DNA of 64,000 nucleotides from Paraburkholderia sp. ZP32-5 (GCF_021390495.1 NZ_JAJEJP010000001.1:3348001-3412000); one strand, 5' to 3'; shown: positions 46,314-56,367, counted from the stretch's first letter. Numbers and translations: made by a program. The notes: generated by a model not told the origin, from the letters alone.

Positions 46314-46339
46314 AAAAAACGGCCTTCCGGCCGTTTTTT
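46314..46339. terminator. Bidirectional terminator between amiC and eamA
   Basis: ACGGCC (46319-46324), loop TTCC, GGCCGT (46329-46334), with an A-run before and a T-run after. It serves the two convergent genes. Confidence 0.9.
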
Positions 46340-46395
46340 CATTCACACGCGCATCACGATGTCCGCGCGCGACCGCGTCTTGTCGCCACTGGGAT

Positions 46396-47277
46396 TCACC
46401 GCGCCGGCATCAGGCGCTGCACAAGCCAGCCACCGAATACGTTCACTGCGAGCCCCGCCATCACGAGCAACGCGCCGACAACCTGCACCACCGACAGTTC
46501 TTCACCGAGCAGCAGCGACGCCGACGCGAGTCCGACGATCGGCACCAGCAGCGAAAACGGCGCAACCTGGCTCGCCGGATAGCGCGACAGCAAGCCGCTC
46601 CACAAGCCATAGCCGACCAGTGTCGCGATAAAGGCGAGATAAACGACCGCGAAAATCGACATCGCGCTGATGCCGCTCAACGCGGCGGCAATCTGATGCG
46701 GCCCTTCGAACACGAACGACGCGGCGAAAAACGGCAGCGGCGGAATCAGGCTGCCCCACACGACGAGCCCGACCAGATCCACCTTGCCGACTTTCTTCGT
46801 GACGATATTGCCGAGCGCCCACATGCACGCCGCGCACAGCGTCAGCACGAAGCCCGCGGCCGACATCGAGTGACCACCTTGCAAGCCAATCACGCCGAGC
46901 CCGGCCGCGGCGATCAGCAGACCCGCGACGTTCGGCAAACGGAAGCGCTCGTGCAGGAACAGCGCCGCGAAAATCAGCGTGAAAAACGCCTGCGCCTGCA
47001 GCACCAGCGACGCAAGGCCCGCCGGCATACCGACGTACATCGCCGAGAACAGGAACGCGAACTGCCCGAACGAGATCGTCGCGCCGTACGCGAACAGCCA
47101 GCGCCACGGCATCTGCGGCCGCTTGACGAAAAACACCGCCGGCACCGCGGCGAGCGTGAAGCGCAGCGCGCCGAGCAGCATCGGCGGCACGCCATGCAAA
47201 CCGACCTTGATCACGACAAAATTGACGCCCCACGCGATCACGACGATCAGCGCGAGCAGCAGATCCCTGGGCGACAT
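46396..47277 (-). CDS. eamA: EamA family exporter, cysteine/O-acetylserine type
   Basis: Drug/metabolite transporter of ten predicted helices, 293 residues, with two EamA repeats. From memory it tracks E. coli EamA (YdeD) closely: VVIAWGVNFVVIKVGLHGVPP, ISFGQFAFLFSAMYVGMPAG, LVLQAQAFFTLIFAALFLHER and APFSLLVPIVGLASA. Export of cysteine-pathway metabolites is therefore likely but not certain. The start at 47277 fits the family; the long open frame upstream is antisense to the pirin gene. Confidence 0.9.
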   Translation of the reverse strand: MSPRDLLLALIVVIAWGVNFVVIKVGLHGVPPMLLGALRFTLAAVPAVFFVKRPQMPWRWLFAYGATISFGQFAFLFSAMYVGMPAGLASLVLQAQAFFTLIFAALFLHERFRLPNVAGLLIAAAGLGVIGLQGGHSMSAAGFVLTLCAACMWALGNIVTKKVGKVDLVGLVVWGSLIPPLPFFAASFVFEGPHQIAAALSGISAMSIFAVVYLAFIATLVGYGLWSGLLSRYPASQVAPFSLLVPIVGLASASLLLGEELSVVQVVGALLVMAGLAVNVFGGWLVQRLMPAR

Positions 47278-47385
47278 CCCGGGTACTCCGATATGAGGTT
47301 CGATCCGCCAGTGTAGCGGAGCAGTCGGCGCGCAGTAGAATCGACCATTGCACACCCCTTCCCACTCTCGAGTCGAGCCTTCCCC

Positions 47386-48261
47386 ATGACTTCCTCGATC
47401 AAAGCCGTCCTCAAACCGCATTTGCGCGACATCGGCAATCTGACCGTCAGGCGGGTACTGCCTGCGATGGCGGCGCGCCTCGTCGGCCCGTTCATCTTCT
47501 TCGACCACATGGGTCCCGCGACCCTCGAACCCGGCAGCGGCCTCGACGTGCGTCCGCATCCGCATATCGGCCTCGCGACCGTCACCTATCTGTTCGACGG
47601 CGCGATCATGCATCGCGACAGCCTCGGCTCCGAGCAGAAAATCGTCCCTGGCGACGTCAACTGGATGACGGCCGGGCGCGGCATCGTCCATTCGGAGCGC
47701 ACACCGCCCGAGGACCGCGCGCGCGGCCAGACGATTCACGGCATCCAGACGTGGGTCGCGCTGCCACTCGCCGACGAAGAAGCCGAGCCGTCGTTCGCGC
47801 ATCATGCGGCCGCGACGTTGCCGGTCGTCGAGCGCAATGGCGTGACGCTGCGCGTGATCGCGGGCACCGCGTTCGGCGCGGTCTCGCCGGTCGCGACGTT
47901 CTCCGGCACGCTGTACGTGGCCGCCGATTTCACGCCGGGCAGCGCGTTCGCGCTCGAGCCGGAGCATGAGGAACGCGGCGTGTATCTGGTGGACGGCGAT
48001 CTCGAAATCGACGGCGTGCCGCTCGAAGTCGGCCAGATGGCAGTGCTCGCGCTCGACGAAACGGTTACGCTCGCGAGCACGCATGGCGCGCGCGTGATGC
48101 TGCTCGGCGGTGAGAAGCTCGACGGCGAACGCGTTATCGAATGGAATTTCGTCGCCAGCTCGCGCGAGAAGATCGACGCCGCGAAGCTCGCATGGACGAA
48201 TCAGGAAATGGGCAAGGTGCCCGGCGAAACCGAATGGATTCCGCTGCCGGTGCACAAGTAA
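47386..48261 (+). CDS. Pirin family protein
   Basis: Double-cupin protein of 291 residues. The metal site of the first cupin is visible (RPHPHIGLATVTYLFDGAIMHRDSLGS, with the later HSERTP). Bacterial pirins include quercetin dioxygenases and regulators of central metabolism; which applies is unclear. It is divergent from eamA and about 200 bases before the YbbN-like gene on the same strand. Confidence 0.92.
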   Translation: MTSSIKAVLKPHLRDIGNLTVRRVLPAMAARLVGPFIFFDHMGPATLEPGSGLDVRPHPHIGLATVTYLFDGAIMHRDSLGSEQKIVPGDVNWMTAGRGIVHSERTPPEDRARGQTIHGIQTWVALPLADEEAEPSFAHHAAATLPVVERNGVTLRVIAGTAFGAVSPVATFSGTLYVAADFTPGSAFALEPEHEERGVYLVDGDLEIDGVPLEVGQMAVLALDETVTLASTHGARVMLLGGEKLDGERVIEWNFVASSREKIDAAKLAWTNQEMGKVPGETEWIPLPVHK

Positions 48262-48461
48262 ATGCGGATGGCCGGCTGACATGAGTGGCTAGCGTGAGCC
48301 GATGATGCAAACCGGCGAGCGGCCACGCAAACGCCAACGAAGCAGCCCGCCGATCACCGAACAAGCCGGCAGCGCGGCGCGCGCACCCCGCGCTGCCGTG
48401 CATTGAATTCACCCGATTCGGCCCCAACTCGCAACAAACCGTTTTTATCGACGAGGACGCA

Positions 48462-49310
48462 ATGGACACTACTCTGGCCACTTTCGAACAGGACGTTCTC
48501 GCGGCGTCGACCCTGGCCCCCGTGCTGGTCGATTTCTGGGCGCCGTGGTGCGGCCCGTGCAAGAGCCTCGGCCCGATGCTCGAAAAGCTCGAAGCCGAGG
48601 GCGCCGGCAAATGGAAGCTGGTGAAGGTCAACGTGGATGAGAACCACGAACTGGCCGCGCACTTCCAGGTGCGCAGCATTCCGCATGTGATCGCTTTCGC
48701 GGATGGGCAGGCGGTCGATCAGTTCGTCGGCGTGCTGCCGGAAGGACAGTTGCGCGAATTTATCGAACGGCTGGTACCGCAAGGCGCGCCGGCCGCGCGC
48801 GTCGAAGCGCAAACCGCGCTCGCCGAGGGCCGCCGCGACGACGCCTACGACCTGCTGCAGGCAGCGCTTGCGTACGATCCGGGTTTCGACGAAGCGCGCA
48901 TGGACCGCATCGAACTGCTGCTCGAAGACAACCGTATCGACGAAGCGCGCAACGAAGTCGATCTGCTGTCGCCGAAAACGACGCAGGGCATCGACGCCCG
49001 CTTCAACGCGATCAAGACGCGGCTCGACGCGGTGGATGCCGCCGCGGACCTGCCGCCCACCGATGCGCTCGAAGCAAGCGTCGCCAACAACCCCGACGAT
49101 CTGGAAGCGCGCTTCGATCTGGCCAATGCGCTGATCGCGCACCGCAAGTACGCGGGCGCGCTCGAGCATCTGCTGGCGATCGTGCAACGCGACCGCGCGT
49201 TCCGTGACGATATCGGCCGCAAGACGATGTTGTCGGTATTCGATCTGGCCGCGCATCAGCCGGAACTGGTCGCGCAGTGGCGGCGCAAGCTGAGCGCGTC
49301 GCTGTATTGA
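48462..49310 (+). CDS. ybbN: Thioredoxin-TPR co-chaperone, YbbN/CnoX-like
   Basis: A 282-residue cytoplasmic protein: thioredoxin domain (1-108) and a C-terminal TPR-like region (115-282, EAQTALAEGRRDDAYDLLQAAL onward). The active site is WCGPC, a full CXXC, unlike E. coli YbbN, which has lost the first cysteine, so this one should be redox-active. Homologues protect and deliver oxidised or unfolded proteins to chaperones. A neighbouring operon is not evident. Confidence 0.9.
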   Translation: MDTTLATFEQDVLAASTLAPVLVDFWAPWCGPCKSLGPMLEKLEAEGAGKWKLVKVNVDENHELAAHFQVRSIPHVIAFADGQAVDQFVGVLPEGQLREFIERLVPQGAPAARVEAQTALAEGRRDDAYDLLQAALAYDPGFDEARMDRIELLLEDNRIDEARNEVDLLSPKTTQGIDARFNAIKTRLDAVDAAADLPPTDALEASVANNPDDLEARFDLANALIAHRKYAGALEHLLAIVQRDRAFRDDIGRKTMLSVFDLAAHQPELVAQWRRKLSASLY

Positions 49311-49487
49311 TCGTTGCGGCTGCTGCGCAAGCGGTGGGGGTGGTGTAGCGCGGATTGAGCGACGAGGGTCCGCGCCGCGTCTGAACCCGCCGCGCCTCGT
49401 CTGACGAAGGACGCGGTATCGGCGCACTACGTGGCGCCAGCCCTTATCGCGACAAAAGCGCCGCGGGTCGGGTAAAGACCCCGCCCT

Positions 49488-50345
49488 TCACCCCACCGCC
49501 CGTTTCGCCAGATCGCGCAGCACATGCGCGGCCGCGGCGAAACCGAAGCTCGCGGTCACGCACACGCTCGACCCGAACCCCGCGCAATTCAATCCAACCG
49601 GCCCGGTATGTCCCGGCGACGTGCTGACGTGCTCGGCCTCTTCATCGATATCGCACACGGCCGCTTCCGGATAGATCAGCGGCTCGTCCGAATACACCGC
49701 GCTCACCTTGAACTTCGCCTTCGGCCCGCGCGGAAACCCATGCTGTTTGCGCAGCTGGCCGCGCACCTTCGACAGCAGCGGGTCCTGGATCGTCAGCGCG
49801 AGATCGTCGATGCGGATGCGCGTCGGATCGAGCTGACCGCCCGCGCCGCCCACCGTGATCAGCGGCTGCTTGCGCTCGACGCACCACGCGATCAGCGCGG
49901 TCTTCGTACGCACGCTGTCGATCGCGTCGATCACATAGTCGAAGCCGCCGCCGAGCGTCGCGGCGAAATTGTCCGGCTCGACGAAGTCTTCGATCAGCCG
50001 CACGTCGCAGTACGGATTGATCGCCGCGATGCGCTCGGCCATCGCCTCGACCTTCGGTTTTCCGTAGTTGCCGTCGAGCGCATGAATCTGCCGGTTCGTA
50101 TTGCTTTCGGCGACGTTGTCCAGATCGATCAGCGTCAGTGTGCCGAGCGCGCTGCGCGCCAGCGCCTCCGCGACCCACGAGCCCACCCCGCCGATGCCGA
50201 TCACCGCGACGTGCGCGCCTTCGAACGCGGCGAGCGCGCCGGCGCCATACAGACGCGCGATGCCGCCGAAGCGCCGCGCGCGGTCGGCGGTTTCATTCGC
50301 ATCGAGGCTGGTAGTAAGATCGGATTGCACAGTGGTACTGGACAT
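49488..50345 (-). CDS. tcdA: tRNA threonylcarbamoyladenosine dehydratase
   Basis: E1-like ATP-dependent enzyme that cyclises t6A to ct6A in tRNA; 285 residues. Nucleotide motif VIGIGGVGSWVAEALARSALG lies near residue 48, then LIDLDNVAESNTNRQIHA and YVIDAIDSVRTK. The C-terminal SVCVTASFGFAAAAHVL is typical. The ATG at 50345 matches the family; the upstream extension is Arg-rich noncoding sequence. Confidence 0.94.
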   Translation of the reverse strand: MSSTTVQSDLTTSLDANETADRARRFGGIARLYGAGALAAFEGAHVAVIGIGGVGSWVAEALARSALGTLTLIDLDNVAESNTNRQIHALDGNYGKPKVEAMAERIAAINPYCDVRLIEDFVEPDNFAATLGGGFDYVIDAIDSVRTKTALIAWCVERKQPLITVGGAGGQLDPTRIRIDDLALTIQDPLLSKVRGQLRKQHGFPRGPKAKFKVSAVYSDEPLIYPEAAVCDIDEEAEHVSTSPGHTGPVGLNCAGFGSSVCVTASFGFAAAAHVLRDLAKRAVG

Positions 50346-50677
50346 GATGGCAGGGCTCGAAAACACAGGCGGAACGGAAAAGCAGGCGCGCGTGGCTGAA
50401 CGCAACCGCGCGCAGCCGGTATTTTGCCTGATTGCCTGGCCGAGGCGGCGGCGCCTGCAACCGCATCGCCGCTGTAACGGCACGAGTGAACGCATCGATT
50501 GCGGCAAGCGTGCCGGGCGCGACGAGCCACAAGTAGCGGTCCAGGCGTGGCTGCTTGCACGAGCACTACATGCGCCTGCTGCCCCGCGCGACCTGCCGGT
50601 TTGCTCGCCGGCAAAAAATTGGCTGCTTAGCTATACTTGGCTGACTGTAGCGTTCGCATAAGAGTTCGAATAAGAAA
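50346..50677. other. tcdA-pdxH intergenic region
   Basis: About 330 bases with no supported gene. TATACT at 50632-50637 is a plausible -10 element for pdxH, but its -35 is poor. The pdxH start has only a weak A-rich ribosome binding site (GAATAAGAAA). Confidence 0.45.
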
Positions 50678-51319
50678 ATGATCTCACTCACCGAGCTTCG
50701 AAAAAATTATTCACTGGGCTCCCTCGACGTGGCCGACGTCGATCACGATCCGTTCCGTCAGTTCGACAAGTGGTTCCAGCAGGCGATTGACGCCAAACTT
50801 CCCGAACCCAATGCGATGACGCTGGCCACGGTCGATTCGCGCGGCCGGCCGTCGGCACGCATCGTGCTCATCAAGGGCATCGACGAAAGCGGCTTCGTGT
50901 TCTATACCAATTACGAGAGTCGCAAGGGCCGCGAACTGAGCGCGAACCCGCACGCGAGTCTGCTGTTCCACTGGATCGAACTCGAACGCCAGGTGCGCAT
51001 CGAAGGCCGCATCGTCAAAACCGATGCGGAACAAAGCGATGCGTATTTCGCGTCGCGTCCGCTCGGCTCGCGCATCGGCGCGTGGGCATCGAATCAGAGT
51101 CAGGTAATTGAAAGCCGCTCGCAGCTCGAAGTACGAGAGCGCGAAATCAGCCTGCAATACGGCGACCATCCTCCGCGGCCGCCGTACTGGGGCGGGTATC
51201 GTCTCGTGCCCGATGCGATCGAATTCTGGCAGGGGCGCCCGTCGCGTCTGCACGATCGTCTGCTGTTCACGCGCGCGGACGAAAGCGGCCCCTGGCAGAT
51301 CGCGCGCCTGTCGCCCTGA
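50678..51319 (+). CDS. pdxH: Pyridoxamine 5'-phosphate oxidase
   Basis: FMN enzyme that oxidises pyridoxine- or pyridoxamine-phosphate to PLP; 213 residues, normal length. Motifs [24 protein letters not shown] (FMN binding), [22 protein letters not shown] and the C-terminal [17 protein letters not shown] with the essential Arg-His are intact. Confidence 0.97.
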   Translation: MISLTELRKNYSLGSLDVADVDHDPFRQFDKWFQQAIDAKLPEPNAMTLATVDSRGRPSARIVLIKGIDESGFVFYTNYESRKGRELSANPHASLLFHWIELERQVRIEGRIVKTDAEQSDAYFASRPLGSRIGAWASNQSQVIESRSQLEVREREISLQYGDHPPRPPYWGGYRLVPDAIEFWQGRPSRLHDRLLFTRADESGPWQIARLSP

Positions 51320-51457
51320 CCCGAAAGATATTGCCGGCGCGCGCGATCAAAGCAGACGCGGGCCGGCGGGATCGCGTTGTGCGTCCCGCGAGATGCGCTG
51401 CGCGCTGTCGCGATCCACATAAGCTTTGCTTTAAATCAACGAACACGGAGAGATCGC

Positions 51458-52672
51458 ATGTTCTGGGAGAAAAAGCTGGCGCAGTGGGTGGAAGACGTCA
51501 AAACCAAAGCGAATATTCCCGCACGCCTCGTGCTGTGGGACGGTCAACAGCATGACTTCGGGCAGTTCGCCGCGCCTCAGGTCACGCTACACGTAAAGAG
51601 CGCAACCGCGCTGCCCTATCTGCTCGAACCGAGCCTCGACAATCTCGGCGAGGCGTACGTGAAGGGCAAGATCGACATCGAAGGCAAGCTGTCGGACATC
51701 ATCAATATCGGTTACGCGCTGGCGCGCAACACCGTGACCAGCGCGGGCAAGCTCGCGCGCGTGCGGCGCTACTTCAATCATTCGAAAACGTCGGACAAAA
51801 AAGCGATCCAGTATCACTACGACGTATCGAACGAGTTCTACAAGCTGTGGCTCGACGAGAACATGGTCTACTCGTGCGCGTACTTCGAGACCGGCACAGA
51901 AGATCTCGCGACCGCGCAACTGAAGAAGATCGATCACATTCTCACCAAAATCCAGTTGCAGCCCGGCCAGCGTCTGCTCGACATCGGTTGCGGCTGGGGC
52001 GCGCTGGTGCTGCGCGCCGCGCAGAAGTTCGGCGCGAAATGCGTGGGCGTCACGCTGTCGCAGAACCAGTTCGATCTCGCCACCGCGCGCGTAAAAGCGG
52101 CGGGGCTCGAAAACCAGATCGAGATCCGGCTGCAGGATTATCGCGACCTCGACGGGCAGTTCGATCGCATCACGAGCGTCGGCATGTTCGAACACGTCGG
52201 CCGCAAGAACCTGCCCGGCTATTTCCAGAAGATGCACGATCTGCTCGCCGAAGACGGCATTGCGATGAACCACGGCATTACGTCGAGCGACGCCGAGAGC
52301 GGCGAGACCGCGCTCGGCGGCGGCGAGTTCATCGACCGCTTCGTGTTCCCGGACGGCGAGCTGCCGCATATCAGCCTCGCGCTCGAAGCGATGCAGCGCG
52401 GCGGTCTCGAACCGGTTGACGTCGAAAGCCTGCGCCGTCACTATGCGCACACGCTCGATATCTGGGCGGAAAATTTCGAAGCCCACGCGGACGAAGCGCG
52501 CAAGCTGGTCGACGACGAAAAATTCCGCATCTGGCGCGTGTATCTCGCCGGCTGCGCGTATGCGTTCGAGAACGACGACGTATCGATCTTCCAGGTGGTG
52601 TGCCGCAGAGCCGGCCGAAGCGCGAAAACCCTGCCGTGGTCGCGCCGCTATATGTACGAAAAACCGCTGTGA
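51458..52672 (+). CDS. cfa: Cyclopropane-fatty-acyl-phospholipid synthase
   Basis: Methylates double bonds of membrane phospholipid acyl chains using S-adenosylmethionine; 404 residues. The SAM site LLDIGCGWGALVLRAAQKFG lies near residue 170, and YDVSNEFYKLWLDENMVYSCAYF and GMFEHVGRKN are characteristic. The start at 51458 has GGAGAG upstream. It probably responds to stress or stationary phase, as elsewhere, but no promoter was identified. Confidence 0.93.
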   Translation: MFWEKKLAQWVEDVKTKANIPARLVLWDGQQHDFGQFAAPQVTLHVKSATALPYLLEPSLDNLGEAYVKGKIDIEGKLSDIINIGYALARNTVTSAGKLARVRRYFNHSKTSDKKAIQYHYDVSNEFYKLWLDENMVYSCAYFETGTEDLATAQLKKIDHILTKIQLQPGQRLLDIGCGWGALVLRAAQKFGAKCVGVTLSQNQFDLATARVKAAGLENQIEIRLQDYRDLDGQFDRITSVGMFEHVGRKNLPGYFQKMHDLLAEDGIAMNHGITSSDAESGETALGGGEFIDRFVFPDGELPHISLALEAMQRGGLEPVDVESLRRHYAHTLDIWAENFEAHADEARKLVDDEKFRIWRVYLAGCAYAFENDDVSIFQVVCRRAGRSAKTLPWSRRYMYEKPL

Positions 52673-52742
52673 CGTATGTGCGCCGCGGCGGCGTGCAGCA
52701 AGCGAACGCCACGGCGCAATCTGAACAGCAGGCCGTACATCG

Positions 52743-54242
52743 ATGGATCAGAGCGGGACGAATGAAGTTGAAGAGCCGGTGAACGGTGGTGGTAGCGGCA
52801 GCGTCGATGACGCGGTGGACCACGCCGGCCAGTTCGATCTGTTCGGTATGCCGGTGCAAGCGCAGGCGGAAGCAACGCTGAAGGCACCGGCAAAAGGCGA
52901 TGGCGCGCGGGATGGTGCGTCGTCATCGCGTGTTACGGCGGAAGCGGAAACGGGATCGGCTGCCGGCATGGAAGCCGACGCTGCGTCGTCCGACGCTGGT
53001 TCCTCGCCTGCAAGCGTCGCGGCCGCCCGGCCAGAACGTCGGCGCCAGGCAAAAGCTGCAAAGGGAACCGCCGCCGCATCGTTGTGGCAGGAAGAAGAGT
53101 CAGCCGGGCACGAAGAGCCTGAACAAGCCGCCTCACCCGGCAGCCCCGCTACCGCCGCTGATACCCCTGACACCCCCATCTCCCCCGACACTCCGAAAAA
53201 GCGCCGCGGCCGCAACGTGCTCGCCGCGCCGCCGTCACCCGAACTGCTCGCGCTCGCGGCCCAGTTGCCGCCGCAGATTCACCTCGGCACATCGACGTGG
53301 TCATTCCCGGGCTGGAACGGCATCGTCTACGGCGACGACTACAGCAACAGCAAGCTGTCGCGCGAAGGCCTGAGCGCTTACGGCGCGCATCCGCTGTTGA
53401 AGACGGTCAGCATCGACCGCTCGTTCTACCAGGCGCTCACCGTCACCGAGTACCTGCGCTACGCGCAACAGGTGCCCGAGCATTTCCGCTTTATCGTCAA
53501 GGCACCGATGACGATCACCGATGCCACCGTGCGCGCCGAACGCGGCGAGCCGGTGTCGCTGAACCCGTGCTTCCTGAACGCGCAGATGGCAATCGACGAC
53601 TTCGTCACGCCCTGCATCGAAGGACTCGGTGCAAAAGCCGGCGCGCTGGTGTTCCAGTTCTCGCCGCTGCCGGACCAGATGCTCGCGCAGCCGGCGGTTT
53701 TTATCGAACGTCTCGGAGAGTTTTTCGCGGCGCTGCCGGCGCTGCCCGACGGCAGTTGCTACGCGGTGGAGATTCGCGACGCGAGTCTGCTCACGCCGCG
53801 CTTCATCCGTATGCTGAAAACGGCGGGCGTGCGTTATTGCGTCGGAATTCATGCGCGGATGCCAGATCCGCTGCGCCAGGCGGCGGCGCTTGCGCTGCTC
53901 GATGGCGAGCCGGCCGGGCCGCTGATCGTGCGCTGGAGCCTGCACGGCGGCTTCAAATACGAGCAGGCGAAGGCGAAGTACGAGCCGTTCAACCGGCTCG
54001 TCGACGAAGACCCGGCCACGCGCGCGTCGCTCGCCGAGCTGGCCGCGCGCTACGCGCTGGCCGGCCAGCCGGTGGTGATCGCGGTCAACAACAAGGCGGA
54101 GGGATCGGCGCCGCTTAGCTGCGTGAAGCTCGCACGGGAAATCGCCGATGCCTGCGCGCGTCTGGCTCAGCACGCTCCCGAGCCAGATCGCGAAGCTGAG
54201 CCGCCGGTTGCTTCGGACGGTGCTCCAGTTACCCCGCCTTGA
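52743..54242 (+). CDS. DUF72 family protein with long disordered N-terminus
   Basis: A 499-residue protein. The DUF72 domain (YecE-like TIM barrel, unknown function) covers about residues 175-470: IHLGTSTWSFPGWNGIVY, TVSIDRSFYQALT, FRFIVKAPM and a late VIAVNNKAEGSAP. The first 170 residues are Ala/Ser/Glu/Pro-rich and disordered, ending in KKRRGRN; this is much longer than usual. A start inside this region (for example Met36) is possible. The last 14 bases overlap msrA tail to tail. Confidence 0.87.
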   Translation: MDQSGTNEVEEPVNGGGSGSVDDAVDHAGQFDLFGMPVQAQAEATLKAPAKGDGARDGASSSRVTAEAETGSAAGMEADAASSDAGSSPASVAAARPERRRQAKAAKGTAAASLWQEEESAGHEEPEQAASPGSPATAADTPDTPISPDTPKKRRGRNVLAAPPSPELLALAAQLPPQIHLGTSTWSFPGWNGIVYGDDYSNSKLSREGLSAYGAHPLLKTVSIDRSFYQALTVTEYLRYAQQVPEHFRFIVKAPMTITDATVRAERGEPVSLNPCFLNAQMAIDDFVTPCIEGLGAKAGALVFQFSPLPDQMLAQPAVFIERLGEFFAALPALPDGSCYAVEIRDASLLTPRFIRMLKTAGVRYCVGIHARMPDPLRQAAALALLDGEPAGPLIVRWSLHGGFKYEQAKAKYEPFNRLVDEDPATRASLAELAARYALAGQPVVIAVNNKAEGSAPLSCVKLAREIADACARLAQHAPEPDREAEPPVASDGAPVTPP

Positions 54243-54768
54243 TCCGGTGCGCGAACTTCTGGCGGAACTTCGCGACCTTCGGCGCGACCACGAACGAGCA
54301 GTAGCCCTGATTCGGATGCTGCGCGAAGTAGTTCTGGTGATACGCCTCGGCGGGCCAGTAGTTGCCGTCCAGCGGCAGCACCTCGGTGACGATCTTGCCG
54401 TCGTAAATCTGCTGCTCGGTAATCTCGCGGATCGCCTGCAATGCCGTTTCGCGCTGCGCATCGGAATGCGTGAAGATCGCCGAGCGATATTGCGTGCCGA
54501 CGTCGTTGCCCTGCCGGTTCAACTGGGTCGGATCGTGGATCGCGAAGAAGATGTCGAGAATCTCGCGATAGCTGATCTTCGCCGGATCGAAGTCGACCTT
54601 GACCACTTCCGCGTGACCGGTCTCGCCGTCGCACACCTGCTCGTAGCTCGGATTGCGCGCGTGGCCGCCCGCATAGCCCGACTCCACCGCATTGACGCCT
54701 TCGACGCCCAGATACACCGCTTCGAGGCACCAGAAACATCCGCCGCCAAGCGTTGCCGTCTCGTTCAT
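54229..54768 (-). CDS. msrA: Peptide methionine sulfoxide reductase MsrA
   Basis: Repairs methionine-S-sulfoxide in proteins; 179 residues. The catalytic cysteine is in LGGGCFWCLEAVY at residue 10, followed by SGYAGGHARNPSYEQVCDG, GHAEVVKV and the C-terminal HQNYFAQHPNQGYC with a resolving cysteine. The start at 54768 agrees with the family. Its stop lies inside the 3' end of the convergent DUF72 gene. Confidence 0.95.
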   Translation of the reverse strand: MNETATLGGGCFWCLEAVYLGVEGVNAVESGYAGGHARNPSYEQVCDGETGHAEVVKVDFDPAKISYREILDIFFAIHDPTQLNRQGNDVGTQYRSAIFTHSDAQRETALQAIREITEQQIYDGKIVTEVLPLDGNYWPAEAYHQNYFAQHPNQGYCSFVVAPKVAKFRQKFAHRIKAG

Positions 54769-55176
54769 ATGGTTCACCCCAGAATCAGATACAGAAGAAA
54801 AAACGACCCGGCGGCCAAGCCTTCGAGCCGCCACCAGGTCGGAATATATGGCCGAAAACGCGTCTGAAAAGATCCCGCCGCCGCCCGCGGGCACTATTTC
54901 GCAGACGCCTTCGGCGCTGCGTGCCGTGATGATTATCGAGTATAGGAACGCCGGCGCTCGATGGGTGAAGAACAGCGCAGCATACGCAGTGCCTGCGAGG
55001 CCGGCATGCCCGCTGAAGCACCGCGGCGGCCGCGCATCGTGCGGCGCGCGCGTCGATTGCAGTTAAAATTGGCGCACATCGACGACTTTCACCATGACTT
55101 TCGACTCATCCGCTATCCGCTGCGCGTGCCCTCGCCCGCCGGCTTTTATCCGGCGCGCAATGGGGACCCTGCCCCG
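54769..55176. other. msrA-flavin reductase intergenic region
   Basis: About 400 bases between divergent genes. The frame of the flavin reductase is open back to 54961 but the sequence there is Arg-rich without a domain. TAAAAT near 55063-55068 is a weak -10 candidate. Nothing else was recognised. Confidence 0.4.
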
Positions 55177-55686
55177 ATGAAGCATGCGAGCCCACCCAAT
55201 TTCGACCGGACAGCCTTCAAGCAGGCACTCGGCCAGTTCGCGACCGGCGTCACCGTGATCACGACGCGCGCCGCATCCGGTCAGCTGATCGGCATCACGG
55301 CCAGCTCGTTCAATTCGGTATCGCTCGATCCGCCGCTCGTGCTGTGGAGTCTCGCGACGCGCTCGGCATCGATGCCGGTGTTCCGCGCCAACAGTCACTA
55401 CGTGGTCAATGTGCTGGCCGCGTCGCAGCTCGATCTGTGCAAGCGCTTTGCGACCGTAAAGGGCGACCGCTTCGAAGGCGTGTCGCATGCGGCGGGTGAT
55501 ACCGGCATGCCGGTGCTCGATGGCGCGCTCGCGTGGTTCGAATGTCACAACCGCAGCCGCTACGAGGAAGGCGATCACGTGATCTTCGTCGGCGAAGTGG
55601 AGCGCTGCGGCGTGCATGAAAATGCCGCTGAGATTCTGCCGCTGGTGTTTCAGGGCGGCCAGTTCCACGGGCTCAAACCGCTCTGA
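55177..55686 (+). CDS. Flavin reductase family protein
   Basis: FMN-binding split-barrel protein of 169 residues. The core FKQALGQFATGVTVITTRA, GITASSFNSVSLDPPLVLWSL and HVIFVGEVERC fit the NADH:flavin oxidoreductase components of two-component monooxygenases (HpaC/RutF type). No monooxygenase gene is adjacent, so the partner is unknown. The ATG at 55177 marks the conserved start. Confidence 0.9.
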   Translation: MKHASPPNFDRTAFKQALGQFATGVTVITTRAASGQLIGITASSFNSVSLDPPLVLWSLATRSASMPVFRANSHYVVNVLAASQLDLCKRFATVKGDRFEGVSHAAGDTGMPVLDGALAWFECHNRSRYEEGDHVIFVGEVERCGVHENAAEILPLVFQGGQFHGLKPL

Positions 55687-55854
55687 TTCAAGCCGCTCTG
55701 ACTCGCATGCCGCGCCGATGGGACGCGGCATTTAATGCGGCGCGAGCACGCTAATACGCGCTAACCTTGCGAAGCGGCGCAAGCGGCTCCGGGGGCATAA
55801 ACAGCAGCGCAATTCACGCAACCCGTCCGGCCGCCACCGCCACCCCGCCCTCCT

Positions 55855-56367
55855 TCACCGCTCGGTATGCGCGGCCCCGTGTCCGGTTTTCTTCACCAGC
55901 GAGACCGGCACGCCTGAATCTTCCTTCAGCGTCTCGAGCACGATGTTCGAACGGATGTCCATCACGCCGGGCGCCTTGTACAGACGGTTCAGCACGAAAT
56001 CCGAATAGTGCTTGAGGTTGTGCGCCAGAACGCGCAGCAGGTAGTGGGTTTCGCCGGTCACGACGAACGCGCCCACCACTTCCGGCCAGTCGCGCAGCGC
56101 CTCGGCAAAGCGCTCGTGCCAGTTCTGCTGATCGTTGCGCATCGATACCTGCACGAACGCCTCGAGTTCGAATCCCAATACTTCGCGATTCAGACAGGCG
56201 CGGTAGTGTTCGATGACCCCCTGTTCCTCGAGCAGACGCAGTCGTCGCAGACAGGCCGACGGCGATAGCGAGATGCGCTCCGCGAGGTCGAGATTGCTGA
56301 TGCGTCCTTCCTGCTGAAGCACCGTCAAGATACGGCAATCGGTGGCGTCGAGCGAGATCGCGTTCAT
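55855..56367 (-). CDS. kynR: Lrp/AsnC-family regulator of kynurenine genes
   Basis: A 170-residue regulator with an N-terminal HTH (ISNLDLAERISLSPSACLRRL, residues 23-43) and a RAM ligand-binding domain (GFELEAFVQVSM, VVTGETHYLLRV). The gene is divergent from kynB, and a Pseudomonas regulator in the same position (KynR) responds to kynurenine. The assignment rests on this context. AGGGAGA before the ATG supports the start. Confidence 0.88.
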   Translation of the reverse strand: MNAISLDATDCRILTVLQQEGRISNLDLAERISLSPSACLRRLRLLEEQGVIEHYRACLNREVLGFELEAFVQVSMRNDQQNWHERFAEALRDWPEVVGAFVVTGETHYLLRVLAHNLKHYSDFVLNRLYKAPGVMDIRSNIVLETLKEDSGVPVSLVKKTGHGAAHTER

